DNA of 64,000 nucleotides from Brevibacillus massiliensis (GTDB lineage Bacteria; Bacillota; Bacilli; Brevibacillales; Brevibacillaceae). A program made the position numbers and the translations under genes. The notes beneath the pieces were generated by a model. It searched no databases. It saw only the letters and a program-made list of their open reading frames with translations, and had not been told where the DNA came from. Positions 60,567-64,000 of the stretch are shown here, in pieces (positions within the stretch are counted from its first letter, which is position 1; each line of letters starts with the position of its first letter). Location: assembly GCF_000311785.1 (NCBI RefSeq), contig NZ_HE978542.1, positions 62,001 through 126,000 of the forward strand, read 5' to 3'.

Positions 60567-61499
60567 ATGAATACGGACCCGGAAGCAGCAAAACGGCAAG
60601 GGATCAAGGCAGGGGTCGGCTACGCCATTCTGGCCTACGCCACATGGGGATTGCTCCCCTTGTACTGGAAGTCGCTCGACCTCATCCCTTCGGACGAAAT
60701 TCTTGCTCATCGCATTTTTTGGTCATTTCTCTTCGTCGCCGCTGTCTTGACCATTCGCCGGCGATGGAAAAATATCAAACCCGTCCTGACCAATAAAAAA
60801 CAGCTGCTGGCGGTCACGCTCTGCTCGATTTTGGTCACCGGAAACTGGTATATTTACATCTGGGCCGTCAATCACGGACAAGTGATTGAAGCCGCCCTTG
60901 GCTATTATATCAATCCTTTGCTCAGCATCGCATTGGGAATGATCGTGCTTGGGGAGCGATTACATTTTTGGCAGCTCATCTCCTTGGGACTGGCTGCAAT
61001 CGGTGTGGCGATCATGACGATTGAGCACGGGCGGATCCCCTGGATTGCCGTTTCGCTGGCGCTTACTTTTGCCCTGTACGGTCTGGCTAAAAAGCTGCTG
61101 CGCGCTGATGCTCTGACCGGACTGGCCCTGGAGACCTTTATGATTACGCCGTTTGCGCTTGGATACCTGATGTTTCTTGAAGGAAGCGGCAGCGGAACCT
61201 TTTTTAAGCTCCCCACCGCAGTCCTGCTCCTCCTGATCTGTTCCGGCATTGCCACCGCGATACCGCTTCTCTGGTTTGCCCGGAGCGCCCAGTCGGTTCC
61301 GCTCAGCATGCTTGGCTTCATCCAGTACCTTTCGCCGACGATCAGCCTGCTAATGGGCGTATTTCTCTTTAAAGAGCCCTTTACCATCGTGCATGCGATC
61401 ACCTTTACATTTCTTTGGAGTTCTCTCCTGCTGTACTCGTTGTCGTATACCGGCTTATTCCGCAAAAAACCGCGGATCAATCGGACCAGACACATTTAA
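60567..61499 (+). CDS. rarD: RarD/EamA-family permease
   Basis: 310 aa, starting at ATG 60567 (MNTDPEAAKRQGIKAGVGYA). Ten membrane helices in two EamA repeats: AILAYATWGLLPLYWKSLDL, ILVTGNWYIYIWAVNHGQV, ALGYYINPLLSIALGMIVLG, PLSMLGFIQYLSPTISLLMG. RarD proteins were named for chloramphenicol sensitivity; substrates are unproven. Upstream of thyA by 22 nt, possibly co-transcribed. Confidence 0.93.
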   Translation: MNTDPEAAKRQGIKAGVGYAILAYATWGLLPLYWKSLDLIPSDEILAHRIFWSFLFVAAVLTIRRRWKNIKPVLTNKKQLLAVTLCSILVTGNWYIYIWAVNHGQVIEAALGYYINPLLSIALGMIVLGERLHFWQLISLGLAAIGVAIMTIEHGRIPWIAVSLALTFALYGLAKKLLRADALTGLALETFMITPFALGYLMFLEGSGSGTFFKLPTAVLLLLICSGIATAIPLLWFARSAQSVPLSMLGFIQYLSPTISLLMGVFLFKEPFTIVHAITFTFLWSSLLLYSLSYTGLFRKKPRINRTRHI

Positions 61500-61521
61500 C
61501 TAGGAAGGAGCTTACCTGCAC

Positions 61522-62316
61522 ATGAAGGCATACCTGGATCTCTGCAGCAGAATCCTGACCGAAGGTGTTAAAAAAGATGACCGGACGGGAACGGGCACGC
61601 TCAGCGTCTTTGGCCATCAAATGCGCTTTGACCTCAGCGAGGGCTTTCCCCTCTTGACGACCAAAAAACTGCATACCCGATCGATTATTTACGAACTGCT
61701 CTGGTTTTTGCAGGGAAGCACAAACGTCCGTTATCTGCAGGAAAACGGAGTCCGCATTTGGAATGAATGGGCGGATGAAAACGGCGAACTTGGACCGGTC
61801 TACGGCAAACAATGGCGTTCCTTCAGCGGGGCGGACGGCAGGACGGTCGACCAGATCGGGTGGGTGGTAGACGAGATCAAACGAAACCCCGATTCCCGCC
61901 GACTCATCGTCAGCGCCTGGAATCCGACGGAGATCGACAAGATGGCCCTGCCTCCCTGTCACTGCCTGTTCCAATTTTACGTCTCGGAAGGAAAACTGTC
62001 CTGCCAGCTTTACCAGCGCAGCGGCGATACCTTCCTCGGCATCCCCTTCAACATCGCCAGCTACGCGCTCTTGACGCATATGGTCGCCCATGTCACCGGC
62101 CTTCGTCCCGGAGAATTCGTCCATACGATCGGCGACGCCCATCTGTACCTCAACCACCTGGAACAGGTAAAAGAGCAGTTGACCCGCACGCCGCTTCCGC
62201 TGCCGACGTTGAAGCTGAATCCCCGGGTGAAGTCCATTTTCGACTTTACGTATGAGGATATAGAAATTGTGGGTTACGAGGCACATCCGCACATAAAGGG
62301 GAGCGTATCCGTATGA
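61522..62316 (+). CDS. thyA: Thymidylate synthase
   Basis: 264 aa, starting at ATG 61522 with AGGAAGGAG upstream. Makes dTMP from dUMP using methylene-tetrahydrofolate. Landmarks: [27 protein letters not shown], the catalytic Cys in [13 protein letters not shown] (about 146), [20 protein letters not shown]. Normal length. Its TGA overlaps the folA ATG. Confidence 0.98.
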   Translation: MKAYLDLCSRILTEGVKKDDRTGTGTLSVFGHQMRFDLSEGFPLLTTKKLHTRSIIYELLWFLQGSTNVRYLQENGVRIWNEWADENGELGPVYGKQWRSFSGADGRTVDQIGWVVDEIKRNPDSRRLIVSAWNPTEIDKMALPPCHCLFQFYVSEGKLSCQLYQRSGDTFLGIPFNIASYALLTHMVAHVTGLRPGEFVHTIGDAHLYLNHLEQVKEQLTRTPLPLPTLKLNPRVKSIFDFTYEDIEIVGYEAHPHIKGSVSV

Positions 62317-62789
62317 TCAGCCTGATTGCGGCTTATGCAAACGGCCGGGTGCTCGGCAAGGACGGCAAGATGCCCTGGCACCTGCCCGGCGAACTGCAGT
62401 ACTTCAAACAGGTGACCAGCGGCCACACCGTCGTGATGGGGCGCAAGACATTTGAGTCGATCGGACGTCCCCTGCCCAACCGGCGCAACGTCGTACTGAC
62501 GCGGAGACATGACTTTGCCGCACCAGGGGTTGAGGTGGCACACAGCAAGCGGGAGGTACTTGAGCTGGGAGACGTGATGATCATCGGGGGGGCGGAGCTC
62601 TACGCCCTGTTTATCGACGACGCCGACCGGCTCTACCTGACGGAAATCGAGCTCGATACAGACGGCGACGCCTTTTTTCCAGAGTGGGACCGCGACCAGT
62701 TCACCCTGGTCTCCGCTACCCCGGGAAAAGTGGACGAGAAAAATCCCCTGCCCCATACCTTTTACGTGTATGAGCGAAAACAGCGCTAG
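62313..62789 (+). CDS. folA: Dihydrofolate reductase
   Basis: 158 aa, starting at ATG 62313, 4-nt overlap with thyA. Regenerates tetrahydrofolate after the ThyA reaction. Landmarks: [20 protein letters not shown] (Asp-containing NADPH/substrate loop), [34 protein letters not shown]. Classic thyA-folA pair. Confidence 0.97.
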   Translation: MISLIAAYANGRVLGKDGKMPWHLPGELQYFKQVTSGHTVVMGRKTFESIGRPLPNRRNVVLTRRHDFAAPGVEVAHSKREVLELGDVMIIGGAELYALFIDDADRLYLTEIELDTDGDAFFPEWDRDQFTLVSATPGKVDEKNPLPHTFYVYERKQR

Positions 62790-62806
62790 TTTGCAGACAA
62801 GAATGA

Positions 62807-62846
62807 AAACGCCCTGCCGGTTCAAACCTGATCCGGCAGGGCGTTT
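62807..62846. terminator. Bidirectional terminator between folA and the IclR gene
   Basis: AAACGCCCTGCCGG (62807-62820) pairs with CCGGCAGGGCGTTT (62833-62846), a perfect 14-bp stem with a 12-nt loop. It serves both converging genes. Confidence 0.9.
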
Positions 62847-62856
62847 CCTCTTTCCG

Positions 62857-63639
62857 TTATTTCACCATTTTTCCCATGCGTCTCGCCACTTCGATGAGCG
62901 GTGTGGAAAATTCCGTCATCTTCTCCAAAGTGAGACGGTTGGAAGGACCGGAAATGGCCAGCGAAGCCGTGATCCTGCCCGTCCGGTCGAAAATCGGAGC
63001 GGCCACGGCGGCAGCCCCAATCTCCCGCTCTTCCACACTGGTGGCGTAGCCCAATTGGCGTATTTGCGCCAACTGCTGGCGAAAGACGTCTCGATCGACG
63101 TACTCCGGCCAAGCCGGGTCGCTCAGGATTTGTTCCTGTGTGGCCGGATCGGAATAGGCGACGAGAACTTTACTGGAGGCTCCGACAGCCAGCGGCATCC
63201 TCGCACCAATCGGGGCCACGCGGCGGATCGCTTGCTTGCTCTCTACCGCCTGGATGCGAATCCGCTCATTGCCATCCCTTACGTACAGGCTGATCGTTTC
63301 CCCGACGATGTCGCGCAGCCGTTCCATCTCAGTCAGCACGATGGCAGCGGGATCATCAGATTGAGCCAGGTTCGCCGACAGTTCCCAGATGCTGAAACCC
63401 AACCGATACTTTTCCGTATGGGGATCACGAATGACGAATCCCTTTGCTTCCAAAGCGGCGAGCAGTCGATACACCGTGCTTTTGTGCAGGGAAATCCGGC
63501 TGGCGATCTCGCTCAGCCCAAGCTCTGTAGAATTTGTAAAACAAAGCAGGATATCCAACGCGCGTTCGACCGAGCGAACCGTCGACTTGTGCTCTTCCAC
63601 GCCCACACCCACTTCTTTCCGTTTAAGATAATGTTTCAT
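62857..63639 (-). CDS. IclR-family transcriptional regulator
   Basis: 260 aa if started at ATG 63639; the first about 12 residues are unlike the family and a GTG further in (near VGVEEHKSTVRS) with GGAAAG upstream may be the true start. Winged helix at about 20-80 (SVERALDILLCFTNSTELGL, RISLHKSTVYRLLAALEAKG). Ligand-binding GAF-like domain follows (VRDGNERIRIQAVESKQAI, PLAVGASSKVLVAYSD, IGAAAVAAPIFDRTGRITA). Targets unknown; a sugar-acid or aromatic pathway is usual. Confidence 0.92.
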   Translation of the reverse strand: MKHYLKRKEVGVGVEEHKSTVRSVERALDILLCFTNSTELGLSEIASRISLHKSTVYRLLAALEAKGFVIRDPHTEKYRLGFSIWELSANLAQSDDPAAIVLTEMERLRDIVGETISLYVRDGNERIRIQAVESKQAIRRVAPIGARMPLAVGASSKVLVAYSDPATQEQILSDPAWPEYVDRDVFRQQLAQIRQLGYATSVEEREIGAAAVAAPIFDRTGRITASLAISGPSNRLTLEKMTEFSTPLIEVARRMGKMVK

Positions 63640-63648
63640 CAGGTGAAA
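63634..63648. promoter_or_regulatory. Palindrome at the IclR gene start, candidate operator
   Basis: TTTCATCAGGTGAAA is a 5-bp inverted repeat with 5-nt centre that covers the ATG at 63639. If it is the operator, the real start codon should lie downstream, in agreement with the better ribosome site there. Confidence 0.4.
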
Positions 63649-63703
63649 TGTTGTTCTACTTTTAAGTATAACCGATTCAAGAAGATGGGTAAACCAAGCC
63701 TGG

Positions 63704-64000
63704 CTACAGCGTTGCTTCCGGATTGTAGCGTTTCACATAGGCAAATATGTCATCGCCTCTCAGCGGTTCCATTACCGCGCGGATCTGATGCTGTTCCAAA
63801 TACGCCTCCAGCGCTTGCCGGCCCCGTTCTATCCGTTTCCGGGCGGCATCGGCCAGCGTCAGCATATAGGGAACCAGCAGCTGCAGATACCAAAGCTGCC
63901 TGCTTTCCTCGCTGACGTCTATCTCCAGTTCGATATCGCTGCTTTGAAAGGCGTACAGGGTGTCGAAGAGGCGGCCCCGCTCGTCGGCGTCATGGCCCTC
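63704..64000 (-). CDS. C-terminal part of an unrecognised protein, continuing beyond the window
   Basis: 98 codons ending in TAG at 63704-63706 are open to the right edge. The sequence is helical and charged (RGRLFDTLYAFQSSDIELEI, LWYLQLLVPYMLTLADAARK, RGRQALEAYLEQHQIRAVME) and ends RYNPEATL. No motif I can name; no signal or clear membrane segment in this part. Confidence 0.65.
   Translation of the reverse strand, partial: EGHDADERGRLFDTLYAFQSSDIELEIDVSEESRQLWYLQLLVPYMLTLADAARKRIERGRQALEAYLEQHQIRAVMEPLRGDDIFAYVKRYNPEATL

Overview
The window looks like a chromosome segment of a moderately GC-rich, endospore-forming Firmicute, most like Brevibacillus and relatives in the Paenibacillaceae. The evidence is strong AGGAGG-type ribosome binding sites, frequent TTG/GTG starts, a YheC/YheD-type spore-coat ATP-grasp protein, SwrC-like RND efflux, an M29 aminopeptidase, and PhoP-type (TTAACA, 11-bp period) boxes. 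The genus is inference; no rRNA or tRNA is present to settle it.

Layout. 1-4.8 kb: a partial ROK repressor, a small protein, an M29 aminopeptidase, a damaged MFS gene and its ArsR-type regulator. 4.9-10.1 kb: an HtrA-type serine protease gene cut in two by a 4.44-kb element. The element carries a large serine recombinase, a YheC/D ATP-grasp protein, a two-domain NlpC/P60 protein and a small basic protein. Joining the outer halves at a shared CACAG restores an uninterrupted 238-codon protease with a complete His-Asp-Ser triad. This gene-in-gene arrangement is the most interesting object in the window. 10.1-14.7 kb: a compact ethanolamine operon eutS-P-A-B-C with a single shell protein. 14.7-16.4 kb: an AT-rich island with small secreted or membrane proteins, one broken by an in-frame stop. 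16.4-21.6 kb: an MgtC-like protein and an ABC importer operon ending in a glycerophosphodiester phosphodiesterase. 21.8-23.9 kb: small proteins, a coiled-coil protein built on 21-bp tandem repeats, and gene remnants.

23.9-31.7 kb: an MtnE-like aminotransferase, a MarR/RND-permease/adaptor efflux operon with paired operator-like palindromes, and a cytochrome P450. 31.8-32.3 kb: moaC. 32.3-44.2 kb: a complete carbon-phosphorus lyase cluster on the minus strand: PHP phosphodiesterase, hexapeptide acetyltransferase, GntR regulator, phnG-H-I-J-K-M-L, then phnD-C-E-E. Three sets of PhoP-box-like repeats lie before the PHP gene, phnG and phnD, so phosphate limitation probably drives it. 44.4-48.1 kb: a MoaD-MoaE fusion and aconitase.

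48.4-60.1 kb: a long minus-strand catabolic cluster: a YheO-type regulator, a TRAP transporter (DctPQM), a DSD1-type PLP enzyme, an M20 deacylase, a threonine-synthase-like enzyme, two atypical Rid proteins, a creatininase-family hydrolase, KDG kinase, KDPG aldolase and a threonine-dehydratase-like enzyme. The best single reading is uptake and breakdown of an amino-sugar acid, or another acylated amino/hydroxy acid, through 2-keto-3-deoxygluconate. 60.5-64 kb: a RarD-like permease, thyA-folA, an IclR regulator and a partial unknown gene.
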